DNA of 33,727 nucleotides from an uncultured Prevotellaceae bacterium (GCA_902774925.1 CACYKE010000033.1:1-33727); one strand, 5' to 3'; shown: positions 23,430-32,316, counted from the first letter of the stretch. The notes: generated by a model from the letters alone, not told the origin. Made by a program: numbers and translations.

Positions 23430-26400
23430 TTATTTTATAACTATTTTACGTCCATTCACGATGTACAGGCCTTTAGCGTTTGGCTTTTGGCCGTTAGCTA
23501 TTTTGCGACCCTGCAGGTCATACCACTCGCCGCTTAATTCGTGAGATTCGTTAAATTCGTGTTCGTTAATAGCCGTCGTGTTCTCGTCAAATCCGAGGTA
23601 TTCCGGTGCATTGGTCGGCGTAATCTCCAAGTGTGCCTTGTTCGGGTTCAGTGCCGCACCTGCGAACTTATAGAAGCCCACCACGCCGCTCTTCGCTGCC
23701 AGGGTATAGGCCACCTTTCCGTCGGCCACTGTCGAGCCACCTTTGAGTTCGTTGCCTGTAAAGTTGAATGTCGAAGCTGTCCCAGTACGCGTCAGGTCAA
23801 AGTTGCCGGATGTTGCTTTCAGAACGACTGCCGTGTTAGCAGGTATGATGCCGTCCGTGACCTCCGTCAGCGTCACCGAACTGCCGTTTACCGCTGCGAT
23901 GTAGGCTGTCGTGTTTGACGGCACCTGATAGCCTGCCGTGGGGTGATAGAACGTCGACCAGAATTCGCCTGTTACAGATGGATTCTCGTTGGCCGTCACA
24001 TCGTATGTCGGAGGCGTCAGTGTCTTCCCGTTCAGCTTGCTCATGTCGGTGATGGTACCGCTGAGTTCTTCTGTTCCGTTATGCAAAGACAGACCGCTGG
24101 CAATGGTCACTGTTGCATTAGAGGGGAATGCATCGTTTCCTATGGTGACTTCACCGTTAAATGTTGCAGTCACGCTTGCTACACCATAAAAGGCATAATC
24201 GCCAAAGCTCGTTACACCGACAGGAATCGTAAGGGTGAGGCTTGTGGAATAATAGAAGGCTTGATTGCCGATGGTGGTGAGTGTGTTGGGCAGACTGACG
24301 GTTGTCAACTTGGAGTAGGTGGGTTCCCAGAAGATTTGTCCGCCGAAAGCTTCTGTACCGATGCTGGTGATGCCATTGCCAATGATGATATTGGTGATGC
24401 TACCGGCATAGTCAATCCACGGATAGTTTGTGTTGTTTGTCTTATCGGCCATCGCTCCCGTTCCGCTGATGGTAAGTTCGCCTCCGGAATAGCTCCATGT
24501 CAGGTTGCTGCCCCAGGTACCATTGGCTGATAGGGGGATGATTTCAAAGTTGACAGTCATTTCGCCTACCCATTCTCCCGCTCCACGGATGGTGACCTGG
24601 CAGTGTTCACCAACATGGGTGCAGGGGTCCTGATTGTCTGGGTAGTCAAGGCTCACAAAATCCCCGATGATATAGTCTGTGCCGTATGTCAGCACATTGT
24701 TGTCGGCATCGCGTACGACGACTCCGCCGTGGTCTGTGCCCTCGAACTTGTAGCCGATGAAATAGCCGTTGTTATATTGCTGGTTAGGCACCGTGACCGT
24801 ACACGTGGTAAAGTCTTTACACTCCTGCCAGTGGGCGGTGTAAGTACGCTCGCCGTGGCTGCCTGTTGGGATATTTACATCGTCCGACAGTGCGTCGAGG
24901 CCAGTACCCGTCCAGCCTAAGAAGCGGTAGCTCTGGCGGGTGGGGTTGTTGAGTTTAATGTCAGCGCTTTCGACGGTGTAGGTCGTGGGGTTGGGGGTAT
25001 TTACGTCTTCCGTTCCACCGTCGAGGTTGTAGTGGATGGGATAGACGATGGGTGTCCACGTGGCTGTATAGGTGCGGTTGCCCATAGAACCAGTTGAGAT
25101 GGTGACCGTCGTGGTAGGTACGGTAAGTCCTGTGCCTGTCCAGCCTGTGAAGGTATAGTAGTCGCGCACGGGGTTCACCAGCGTGATGTCAGTGCTCTCA
25201 ACGTTGAAGGTGGTGGGGTTGCTGTTGCCTGTAGGCAGTTCTCCGCCTGCCAGGTTGTAGGTAATGGTATAGTCCTGTCCCGTCCACTTGGCATAGAGCG
25301 TCTGACTGGTGTATGCAGGTTGAGTGAAGTTGTAGGCGGTACCGTTAGGACCGATATTGTCGGCAGTGTACCAGCCCTGAAAGTTATGGCCCTCCCAAAC
25401 GGGTGTGGCGGGCTGAGCAATCACTGTGCCTGGAGCGGCGAAAACTGGGTCGACGGTCGGGGCACCAGTACCGCAGTTGAAGGTGAAACAGACAGCGGGT
25501 TTCAGCGTCTTGGTGGCGATATCATTGGGATTCGCCACTGCCCCCATGAAGAAGGTCGAGGCATTGTCAGCATCTTGCATGGCCTGACCGTCAGCAATGC
25601 GGACACTGCCATTACCTGTTTGGTAGCTGGTGGCGTAGATGCGGTCGGTGGTGTTCGTCCATCCTAACACGATATCGCCTTCAGCACTATAAAGGGCTCC
25701 GCTTTGGGAGGCGTTTGTCCTTACATCCAGCACACCGCCTGCAATGGTGAGGTCTGAAGAACTAAAGATGCGCCAGCTATTGGTGCTATTTATTGTGAGG
25801 CTGCCACCAGCAAGCGTAAAGGATCCTGTTTGAATGGCTATGTCCCCGGAAACGATGTTCACCTTGCCACTGTGTTGCATGTACGCTTCTGTTAGAATGC
25901 TGGAGTGTACACCCTTTGTAAAGACATTGATCGTGCCGGCAGTGGTGGCGTCAAGGCTCTGACCGTAGATGGTCAGGTTGGAATTATAACCATCGATACT
26001 CGTTGTAGTCTGTTTATTGTTGCTTTCGCCAAAGTTCATGCTCTTGCCGTCGCAGAGGATGATGGTGACATCTCCATCCTGTAGGTTGAGGGTGTGGTTG
26101 TAGGTGATGTTTTCATCCATATAGTACCATTTTCCTGCCTCTAAGGTGGTCTCGTTGCCGTCGAGTGGCAGGGCGTCATGCGTGGCGGTGGTGCCGTCGG
26201 CCTTCATATAGGTAATGCTTTTTGGCTCTTTAACGGCACTGAAGACGGGTTTGATGGTCTTGCCATCGCAGTCGGGAGTGACGGTCAGCACGCCGTTCTC
26301 GAGTGGGGTGTCGTCCAGGGCAAAACTGACGGAATACTGGTCACTTAATGTGCCGGTGTAGCTTGCCGTGAGTTCCAATCCGTCGCGGAAATATTTCTGG

Positions 26401-28883
26401 CTACCGTACGGGAAGCCATTGGCGGGGTCGGTGACATTCTTATCCACTGCGATGTTTTCACCCAAGATGATCTTACGGGCACCAAAGGCACCGCTGACGT
26501 CGCCCTCGCTGGTGCTGACACCTATTTTCACGTTGTTATAGGTGCTGGCGTTGTGGAAGTTGGCGGTGAGGGTGGCGCTGTTGCTGCCGCCTATGATCAC
26601 GCCGCCTGTTGTCGTCGACGTCACCACGTCGCGGAAGAGCAGACAGTTCTCGACGTTGCCGCCGTTGGCATATCCCACGATGCCGCCTACCTGGCTCTTG
26701 CCTGTCACTCTGCTGTCGGTGAACTGGATGTTGCTAATGGTAGCGCCGTCAGTATAGCCGAAGAGGCCTTGGTAGTCAGCAGTAGCCTTGCTGATATTGA
26801 CATTTGATATCACCTTGCCGGCACCGTCGAAGTTGCCGCGGAAAGGATGATCTGCGGTACCGATGGCGGTATAGTTGTTGGTCACGTCGGGGTCGTACAG
26901 CAGGTCGGTTTTCAATTCAAAGTACTTGTTGCTGTAGTCGTTCTTGCCGTTGTTCACGCGGCGGGCCAGCAGTTCCATTTGCTCCTTGTTCTTGATCAGG
27001 TAAGGAGCTCCTGCGGTTCCGTCAGTGATGGTCGCCCAGTCTAAAGGCACGTTGGTGCCTGCTGTGACGGTGGCATCGTGGCAGTCGGTACCCACGGTCA
27101 GGATGTTGCCGTCGAGCCACGTCTGTCCGCCATCGACGCTGAAGCCGACGCAATAGCCGTTTTCGGTCTCAGCGACGAGATTGGTACTGGACAGCTCTAT
27201 CTGGAAGCCGTCGCGGTAATAGTTTACGTTGTTATAAGTGAAACCTCTTTCAGGGTGATTGGTGATTGAAATGTCGTTGGTGGCTAGGACAAAGTTGCCA
27301 AGCGTAATGCGATGGGCCTGGGCGACGCTCGGGAAATAGGACATCGCGTCTGCGTCACCGATGGCAGTATAGGTGTGTTGCGTGTCGTAGAAATAGCAGT
27401 TCGTGACCTGATCATAGGAGCCGCGGATGTCACCGACGATGGCGCCAACATACGGTGTGCCACCTTCGTTGCTGAAGCCGACGGAGGGGCTGATGACGAT
27501 ACAATTGGTAATGGTACTGCATTCTGATGCCTCCTTGGTGCTCGACGTCCTGCCGACGAGGGCACCGGCAAAGTATTCACCACTGTTGTTTGTGCTACTG
27601 CTGATGACGGGACTAACAAGGCGGACTTTCTTTACCGTAGCCTTATAGAGATAACCGAAGAGGCCGGCGTAGGAGTAGTCGCCATTGACGTTGAGGCCAC
27701 TGATGGTCTGGTTGTTGCCGTCGTAGGTACCGCTGAACATATAATAACCCGGACTCTTGTGTTCGCCGATGGGTGTGAAGTTCCCTGTCAGCGTGATGGG
27801 ATTGGTCTGTTTGAACGTCACGCCCTCGCAGCTATGGCCGGCATTGACGAAGGCAGCGAGCGTGTTGAGCGCTGTGGCATCGGGAATCTCGAAGTAGTTA
27901 CCCGTGGCGTTGTAGGTCAGTCCAGGGATGTTCCACTGGGCATAAAGCGTCACGGTGCTCCCAGATGTTACGTCAGCAATCTTGCTGACACTCTCCTGAT
28001 TGGCATAGGCCGTGCCTGCACCGTTGGCAGCGGTGTTCCATCCCAGGAAGGTGAATCCCTCGCGAGTATAGGTGTTGGCCGTCAGGTTTTGAGCGATGCC
28101 GTAGATGAAGGACTGGTCAGCCATGGCCGTGCCCGTGCCGTTGTTGGCATCGAAGTGAACGGTATAGTGGAAACAGGTGAAGGGTTTTTCGGTAATGGCA
28201 CCTTCTACGCCACAGACGGTTACCGTCCCGCAGGTGCCGTTATTGCCGGCACCGATGCTGTTGGTTCCTTGTCCGTTAGCGGTGAGTTGGGTGATACCTG
28301 TACCGATGGTGATGTTGCCGCAGGCAGCGTTATAGCCGCCGCCGATGCCAGCCGCCAGAGTACCTCCTGTAGCGTTGATGGTGCCACCATTGATAACGAT
28401 ATTGCCGCAGGGGATATTATAACCGCCGCCGATACCCGCACCACCACCAATAGCGTCGAGCGAGCCGTCGCCCTGGATGGTAAGGGTGCCGTTCGTTGCA
28501 ATGTGAATGCCGGGATAAATAGAATTGAATCCCCTGACGGTGTTTGCTCCACTTAGGAAGATGATAGCGTTGCCCTTGCAGGTGAGACCAGCATATTCGC
28601 CACTCAATGTACCGTCGGCATTGATGCTAACGTCGCTCAGCGTCACCGTGGCACTGTTAGCAATTGTAATCTTTACGTTGGCGCCGAGCGTGCCGGTCAG
28701 CACGTCGCCGTTCTGCGCCTCGTAGTTTTCCGTCAGCGTAGACAAATCAATCGTTCCAGCCCACGCCGTCATGGCGGTGAGCATTACTAACATCAGCGTC
28801 ATCGTTAGGCGCTGGAGTGCGTCCCTAAATCCCTGTTGCCGCCCCGCGCGTCTTTGCGGAGCCAATCTTGTTGTTTGTGTCAT
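23430..28883 (-). CDS. 1817-residue multidomain surface protein with the recurring tail
   Basis: A long basic N-terminus precedes a hydrophobic signal (LMLVMLTAMTAWA, ending near residue 42). Met28 is an alternative start. Approximate regions: 45-215 beta-helix with AGIGGGY repeats; 225-320 a Listeria-Bacteroides repeat (GFTFLGWNTAANGAGTAY...LYAQW); 330-530 GLUG (FSGTYDGNNQTISGLNV); 618-790 a second GLUG (FRGNFDGAGKVISNVNI, VGGIVGYANGG); 889-1120 parallel beta-helix; 1131-1350 three more Listeria-Bacteroides repeats (YTFTGWTGTGL...YTATW); 1451-1610 BspA-like leucine-rich repeats (ITSIGTEAFGG, LTTIGNQAFYY). The tail from 1786 reads WYDLQGRKIANGQKP...GLYIVNGRKIVIK. It is a likely adhesin or sugar-binding surface protein. 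The 111 bases upstream show no recognisable promoter. Its beta-helix part is paralogous to the gene at 32317. Confidence 0.85.
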   Translation of the reverse strand: MTQTTRLAPQRRAGRQQGFRDALQRLTMTLMLVMLTAMTAWAGTIDLSTLTENYEAQNGDVLTGTLGANVKITIANSATVTLSDVSINADGTLSGEYAGLTCKGNAIIFLSGANTVRGFNSIYPGIHIATNGTLTIQGDGSLDAIGGGAGIGGGYNIPCGNIVINGGTINATGGTLAAGIGGGYNAACGNITIGTGITQLTANGQGTNSIGAGNNGTCGTVTVCGVEGAITEKPFTCFHYTVHFDANNGTGTAMADQSFIYGIAQNLTANTYTREGFTFLGWNTAANGAGTAYANQESVSKIADVTSGSTVTLYAQWNIPGLTYNATGNYFEIPDATALNTLAAFVNAGHSCEGVTFKQTNPITLTGNFTPIGEHKSPGYYMFSGTYDGNNQTISGLNVNGDYSYAGLFGYLYKATVKKVRLVSPVISSSTNNSGEYFAGALVGRTSSTKEASECSTITNCIVISPSVGFSNEGGTPYVGAIVGDIRGSYDQVTNCYFYDTQHTYTAIGDADAMSYFPSVAQAHRITLGNFVLATNDISITNHPERGFTYNNVNYYRDGFQIELSSTNLVAETENGYCVGFSVDGGQTWLDGNILTVGTDCHDATVTAGTNVPLDWATITDGTAGAPYLIKNKEQMELLARRVNNGKNDYSNKYFELKTDLLYDPDVTNNYTAIGTADHPFRGNFDGAGKVISNVNISKATADYQGLFGYTDGATISNIQFTDSRVTGKSQVGGIVGYANGGNVENCLLFRDVVTSTTTGGVIIGGSNSATLTANFHNASTYNNVKIGVSTSEGDVSGAFGARKIILGENIAVDKNVTDPANGFPYGSQKYFRDGLELTASYTGTLSDQYSVSFALDDTPLENGVLTVTPDCDGKTIKPVFSAVKEPKSITYMKADGTTATHDALPLDGNETTLEAGKWYYMDENITYNHTLNLQDGDVTIILCDGKSMNFGESNNKQTTTSIDGYNSNLTIYGQSLDATTAGTINVFTKGVHSSILTEAYMQHSGKVNIVSGDIAIQTGSFTLAGGSLTINSTNSWRIFSSSDLTIAGGVLDVRTNASQSGALYSAEGDIVLGWTNTTDRIYATSYQTGNGSVRIADGQAMQDADNASTFFMGAVANPNDIATKTLKPAVCFTFNCGTGAPTVDPVFAAPGTVIAQPATPVWEGHNFQGWYTADNIGPNGTAYNFTQPAYTSQTLYAKWTGQDYTITYNLAGGELPTGNSNPTTFNVESTDITLVNPVRDYYTFTGWTGTGLTVPTTTVTISTGSMGNRTYTATWTPIVYPIHYNLDGGTEDVNTPNPTTYTVESADIKLNNPTRQSYRFLGWTGTGLDALSDDVNIPTGSHGERTYTAHWQECKDFTTCTVTVPNQQYNNGYFIGYKFEGTDHGGVVVRDADNNVLTYGTDYIIGDFVSLDYPDNQDPCTHVGEHCQVTIRGAGEWVGEMTVNFEIIPLSANGTWGSNLTWSYSGGELTISGTGAMADKTNNTNYPWIDYAGSITNIIIGNGITSIGTEAFGGQIFWEPTYSKLTTVSLPNTLTTIGNQAFYYSTSLTLTIPVGVTSFGDYAFYGVASVTATFNGEVTIGNDAFPSNATVTIASGLSLHNGTEELSGTITDMSKLNGKTLTPPTYDVTANENPSVTGEFWSTFYHPTAGYQVPSNTTAYIAAVNGSSVTLTEVTDGIIPANTAVVLKATSGNFDLTRTGTASTFNFTGNELKGGSTVADGKVAYTLAAKSGVVGFYKFAGAALNPNKAHLEITPTNAPEYLGFDENTTAINEHEFNESHELSGEWYDLQGRKIANGQKPNAKGLYIVNGRKIVIK
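23533..23572 (-). repeat. translated cacgaattt/aacgaat repeat before the tail of the 1817-aa protein
   Basis: On the coding strand, gttaacgaa/cacgaattta/acgaatctcacgaatt-type units repeat the core acgaat. They are read as INEHEFNESHELSG immediately ahead of WYDLQGRK. The sequence looks like spacer repeat DNA. Its neighbours upstream and downstream are ordinary coding sequence. Confidence 0.7.
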
Positions 28884-28994
28884 TGTTTTCTTTATCGTTT
28901 TTTAATCGTTACTTCTATGGTCGAATATGTTGTCTAAGTCTCCGTGTCGGTTAAGGGGTTGGGTTGGTTGTGGTTATTGCTTCATGGCCTGTTA

Positions 28995-29531
28995 CTAAAG
29001 TGCTGCAACTTTTCGGATGGCATTACGGATTGACGATGCACGCCACCCCATGCGGGACATGAGCGTAGAGAAGGTGATGCGGTCGTGAGCAGGGACTTCC
29101 AGTTGATAGGTGTCCGTCTGCATATCTGCATCTTCCACGAGATCGTCAGCATCGTAGAAATAGCCTGCTTCTGGCAACATATCCTCCGTAATATCGTCAG
29201 GCTGGAGAAGAGTAGTTGCAGAAAGCTTCTCCTGTTTTGCGTCAACCAGATAGAGGGCATTCTCAACTTCTGGATGAAGATAGGCATCGCGTAAATCGAG
29301 CTGACCACCGATGAAGGCCATCAGACGTGCCTCCGATATCTGAACGCCGAGATATTGATAACCATCTTCTGCTTGCTTGAACAGTGTGCAAAGATAGTTC
29401 GTACCAGTAGCATCTGCTGCCGTCAATATCTGTGGAATGTCATAGTATTCCAGCGTGTTGATAAGTGTAAGCGGTCTCATATCTGCAACATTTTTAAGTT
29501 CGACATCTGAAAAGTGCTTGTCCTCCACCAT
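28995..29531 (-). CDS. uncharacterised protein, possibly DUF6575-like
   Basis: This 178-residue protein starts MVEDKHFSDVELKNVADMRP and continues LTLINTLEYYDIPQILTA. From memory that opening resembles a Bacteroidales family labelled DUF6575; I could not check it. The sequence is acidic and soluble, with no signal or membrane segment. The C-terminus (FSTLMSRMGWRASSIRNAIR) is basic and helical and could bind nucleic acid or a partner. The start ATG at 29531 lies inside the preceding gene, a 55-base overlap, so the two are translationally linked. No catalytic motif is visible. The overlapping pair with one promoter recalls two-gene modules such as toxin-antitoxin or effector-immunity pairs, which is only a possibility. 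Confidence 0.75.
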   Translation of the reverse strand: MVEDKHFSDVELKNVADMRPLTLINTLEYYDIPQILTAADATGTNYLCTLFKQAEDGYQYLGVQISEARLMAFIGGQLDLRDAYLHPEVENALYLVDAKQEKLSATTLLQPDDITEDMLPEAGYFYDADDLVEDADMQTDTYQLEVPAHDRITFSTLMSRMGWRASSIRNAIRKVAAL

Positions 29532-29899
29532 GTGTAGTGGGAACGGTGCATACCTGTTTGCTTAACTACACCATCCGTAGGATTCAATATCAGGGCAATA
29601 ATTCCTTTGAATTGTTTGAACATCGGGAGCTTGAGATTCTTTCTGACTTTCTTCTCGTTATCCATAACTGAAAGACCCACAGCCAATGGCAGTTGTTCGC
29701 CCCAATTTCGAGCGGGGTCAGCCTCTGCATACGATTTGAAGTCCTCTTCGTTGTAAGCGTCTGCCTGTTTTGCCAGTCTGTAGAAAGGATGGTCCGATGG
29801 AACTAGTACGTCTTCTGGCGGGCAACCATCTGGCATTTGAACAGCCCATGTCGGGTTGAATTCCTTGCAATAGTCCTTTGTTTTGTATGGTGTAAGCAT
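29477..29899 (-). CDS. uncharacterised soluble protein, first gene of an overlapping pair
   Basis: The start at ATG 29899 (MLTPYKTKDYCKEFNPTWAV) is preferred over one at 29953, because the promoter -7 box at 29931-29924 lies between them. The 140-residue product has no signal or membrane segment. Conserved-looking parts are PPEDVLVPSDHPFYRLAKQA, ARNWGEQLPLAVGLSVMDNE, NLKLPMFKQFKGIIALILNP and HRSHYTWWRT. I do not recognise the family. The last 55 bases overlap the next gene in another frame. If the authentic end is near HYTWWRT, the last 14 residues may be read-through from a shifted stop. Confidence 0.7.
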   Translation of the reverse strand: MLTPYKTKDYCKEFNPTWAVQMPDGCPPEDVLVPSDHPFYRLAKQADAYNEEDFKSYAEADPARNWGEQLPLAVGLSVMDNEKKVRKNLKLPMFKQFKGIIALILNPTDGVVKQTGMHRSHYTWWRTSTFQMSNLKMLQI

Positions 29900-29923
29900 C
29901 GTACAATTCTTGATTTCACGCTG

Positions 29924-29980
29924 CAAAGTTACGAATAAGTGAGCGAAATGCAAAATAAATTACGATTTATTTTCATTTCC
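29924..29980 (-). promoter_or_regulatory. promoter with -33 dyad, upstream of the gene pair
   Basis: On the minus strand TAACTTTG (29931-29924) and TTTG (29954-29951) are 19 bases apart. A dyad AATAAAT tacg ATTTATT spans 29954-29971, starting at the -33 box. It is followed by atttccgaacggaag. The arrangement matches 9680-9735. Confidence 0.75.
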
Positions 29981-29989
29981 GAACGGAAG

Positions 29990-30064
29990 TAACTTCTTCG
30001 CTTGCGAAAAAGTTACGAATAAGTGAGCAAAATACCAAATTTATATGAGTATTTCCGAACGGAA
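29990..30064 (-). repeat. degenerate second copy of the promoter element, plus hairpin
   Basis: A hairpin of gtaactt...cgcttgcg...aagttac (29990-30017) is followed by a second copy of aagttacgaataagtgagc (first at 29927) and of atttccgaacggaag (first at 29975). The -7 box here reads TAACTTTT on the minus strand, so this copy has lost a key base and is probably inactive. Confidence 0.7.
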
Positions 30065-30829
30065 GATTGCAACGCCACACTTTGACAGTCAAAGAATGCG
30101 AGTGGTCCATGACCCTTATGCAAATAAAATTATGCTAAAAGAATAATTTTGATAGCATATTACTATTTTGGAATCACAAACTGTCTAAAAATGTGATACT
30201 AAAAAATACTAATCATAGAATTATTCAAAAACACTATTCATTTATTCATTATAGTAGCTAATTTGCTTATTTATAGATAGTTATATAATGAACAGTTGCG
30301 TTAATCCATTCATTGACTATTCATTTTTTACGTTTTAAAACGTTCTTTTGCGGTTTGAAAAGTAACTCATTGCTTGAATTATAGCAAGTTACGCAATAAC
30401 AAAGATTATCGTAACACTTTGTCACTGCTTGCGTAACAATGTGTCACCGCCTTTGTGACAAAGTGTTTCCGACGTTTTTACGACAGCGAAACACCTTTGC
30501 GTCATTCAGCGAAAACAGTAGAATTTCGGCTAAAACCACGAAATAATGAATAGTCAAAGCACTATTCATACCCACTATTCATTCAGCAACCGCTTGATAA
30601 TGAGTATTTTATCTTAGATAATGAATGGATGAATAGTTTTTTGCAAAATTCGTATGAAAAAATTTTTTTTGCCGACTGTGTCTGCCACTCTGCCAGGCAC
30701 AGAGTAAATCGGATTCTTTGGTTAAAGGATATGGGTTAAGCCAATCCTAAAAAAACGGCAAATCGCTTGGTTATCTCGTTTTTTTTTCGTAACTTTTCGC
30801 TTGCGAGAAGGTACTTCCGCTCGAAAGAA
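30065..30829. other. AT-rich spacer with repeated ACTATTCAT and GTAACA..TGTCAC motifs, no gene seen
   Basis: About 760 bases without a credible gene. The 9-mer actattcat occurs six times in 405 bases: direct at 30233, 30316, 30561 and 30574, inverted at 30546 and 30629. Those at 30546 and 30561 form a perfect dyad. The block gtaacactttgtcac (30411-30425) recurs as gtaacaatgtgtcac (30433-30447) and inverted as gtgacaaagtgtt (30455-30467). A hairpin at 30676-30702 contains gtgtctgccactctgcc, which recurs downstream of the Fic gene. A minus-strand open frame at 30736-31077 looks spurious. Confidence 0.75.
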
Positions 30830-30881
30830 CAAAGAAAAACGCGTTTTCCTTTGGTTCTTTGCTCACTTATTCGTACCTTTG
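30830..30881 (+). promoter_or_regulatory. promoter of the Fic gene, with 24-bp palindrome at the -33 box
   Basis: TTTG at 30850-30853 and TACCTTTG at 30874-30881 are 20 bases apart. A 24-bp near-perfect palindrome (11 of 12 pairs) at 30830-30853, centred on aaaacgcgtttt, ends with the -33 box. The sequence gctcacttattcgtacctttg is the reverse complement of the -7 end of the element at 29924, so it is the same promoter module facing the other way. Confidence 0.75.
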
Positions 30882-30915
30882 CCAACAGTTGGCGAAGAAT
30901 ATACTGCATTGCACA

Positions 30916-32106
30916 ATGAGCGAAATGAAACAAGGATATTTGGATTTCGACGAGTACATCCGTCAGGGTGAACCCACCCAGAGGGAGAAAGCCGGTTATT
31001 GGCAGACTGCTATCGGACTTCAGGCCGTTGACGGACTGAAAGTATCGAGCTATTTGCAGGAAACGGCGCGTCGCCACATCGAAGGCAATATTACTATCGA
31101 TGAGGCCCGCGACCTCGTCAACCAGTATTACACGACGAAGACGGCCCGCGATGCCAACGACGAAGACAAGGAAGAGGCCGACCGCGTGTCGTCGAACATT
31201 GTGAAGGTGCTGTCAAGTCCTACATTCAATTTCAGTACGGGCGGCTACAAGTCCGTACATCGCCGCGTGTTCGAAGGCGTGATGAAGCACGCTGGCGAGT
31301 TTCGTACCTACGATATCACCAAGAAGGAATGGGTGCTGGAGGGCGATACCGTGCTCTATTTGAACTGGGAAGACCTGCGTCGGGCCCTTGACTACGACTT
31401 GGAACAGGAACGTGCATACAGCTACAAAGGAAAGAGCCACGACGAAATGATAAGCCATCTGACACGGTTCGTCTCCGGCTTATGGCAGATTCATGCCTTC
31501 GGTGAGGGCAACACCCGCACTACAGCTGTATTTACCATACAATATCTGCGTTCGTTGGGTTTCCATGTAGATAACGACATGTTTGCAAAACACTCATGGT
31601 ATTTCCGCAATGCGCTGGTGCGTGCAAACTACCACAATGTGGCGAAAGGGATAGACTATACACCCGTCTATCTGGAACGTTTCTTCCGCAACCTGTTGCT
31701 GGGCGAACAGTGGGATTTGCGCAACCGCTACCTGCACATACACCCTACCGAGGAATGGAGCGTACAGCCAAACTTGTCGGGCACCCCGACAAGTACCCCC
31801 ACAAGTAAAGGACAAACACCCCACAAGTACCCCACAAGTACCCCACAAGTACAGGACAAGCTGCATACTGATAATCCCAACATCGTAAGACTTGTACAGG
31901 TGGTAGGCGAGCAGGAACTGTCCGTAAAGGAAATGATGGAACTCATTGGCCTGAAAGACAGAAAGAATGTTTTGAGCCTTTACCTCAATCCAGCTGTTGC
32001 CGACGGATATATCCGTTTGCTATTCCCTCAATCTCCCCGTCATCCTCGCCAGAAGTACCTCCTGACGGTAAAGGGCTTAGCACTCTACCGCGAAATCAGC
32101 AAATAA
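30916..32106 (+). CDS. Fic-domain protein (probable AMPylase) with C-terminal winged helix
   Basis: Fic enzymes transfer AMP or related groups to Ser, Thr or Tyr of target proteins. The start ATG at 30916 (MSEMKQGYLDFDEYIRQGEP) is used because an upstream in-frame ATG at 30859 precedes the -7 box. ATG 30925 is also possible. The product has 396 residues. HIEGN at 54-58 may be the autoinhibitory Glu motif of class II Fic proteins. The catalytic loop HAFGEGNTR (193-201) matches HxFx(D/E)GN(G/T)R, with Thr in place of the usual Gly. Residues about 286-311 form a Thr/Pro/Ser linker encoded by tandem repeats. Residues about 320-396 form a winged-helix domain (LSVKEMMELIGLKDRKNVL, KYLLTVKGLALYR). 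It is a single gene, flanked on both sides by the 17-mer gtgtctgccactctgcc. Target unknown. Confidence 0.88.
   Translation: MSEMKQGYLDFDEYIRQGEPTQREKAGYWQTAIGLQAVDGLKVSSYLQETARRHIEGNITIDEARDLVNQYYTTKTARDANDEDKEEADRVSSNIVKVLSSPTFNFSTGGYKSVHRRVFEGVMKHAGEFRTYDITKKEWVLEGDTVLYLNWEDLRRALDYDLEQERAYSYKGKSHDEMISHLTRFVSGLWQIHAFGEGNTRTTAVFTIQYLRSLGFHVDNDMFAKHSWYFRNALVRANYHNVAKGIDYTPVYLERFFRNLLLGEQWDLRNRYLHIHPTEEWSVQPNLSGTPTSTPTSKGQTPHKYPTSTPQVQDKLHTDNPNIVRLVQVVGEQELSVKEMMELIGLKDRKNVLSLYLNPAVADGYIRLLFPQSPRHPRQKYLLTVKGLALYREISK
31818..31850 (+). repeat. three perfect 11-bp repeats in the Fic linker
   Basis: accccacaagt occurs three times without a break (31818-31828, 31829-31839, 31840-31850), after two 12-bp relatives at about 31773-31796. 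The unit length is not a multiple of three, so gain or loss of one unit would shift the frame before the winged-helix domain. With three units the frame is open. Confidence 0.9.
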
Positions 32107-32116
32107 AAAGTCAGTC

Positions 32117-32182
32117 CGCCACTCTGCCCGCCAGTGTCTGCCACTCTGCCCGCCAGTGTCTGCCACTCTGCCCGCCAATGTC
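32117..32182. repeat. three 22-bp tandem repeats after the Fic gene
   Basis: The unit (c/t)gccactctgcccgcca(g/a)tgtc occurs at 32117-32138, 32139-32160 and 32161-32182. Its core gtgtctgccactctgcc is also found once at 30678-30694, before the Fic gene. The unit is not coding as far as I can see. Confidence 0.9.
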
Positions 32183-32257
32183 GGGCCGACATTGCTTGAA
32201 TCGTGGCCAACGATTAGGGAGCAGAGCGCCACACAGTCCGGCACACAGTAATCCTGA

Positions 32258-32288
32258 ACAAAAAGGGTGCCCAGATTTCTGAGCACCC
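32258..32288 (-). terminator. terminator of the minus-strand surface protein gene
   Basis: On the minus strand gggtgc-tcag pairs with ctgg-gcaccc around aaat (one mismatch in the stem), followed by five T. It lies about 30 bases after the stop of the gene at 32317. It might also act weakly on the converging Fic transcript. Confidence 0.8.
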
Positions 32289-32316
32289 AATGATTGTATG
32301 TAGATGTAGGGATGAT

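Noticed and set aside
30736-31077. Minus-strand open frame of 113 codons upstream of and overlapping the Fic gene
   Set aside because: It overlaps the Fic promoter and coding sequence, is built from the promoter repeat, and has no family features.
32117-32182. The 22-bp repeats as a CRISPR array
   Set aside because: The units abut with no spacers, only three copies exist and no cas genes are near.
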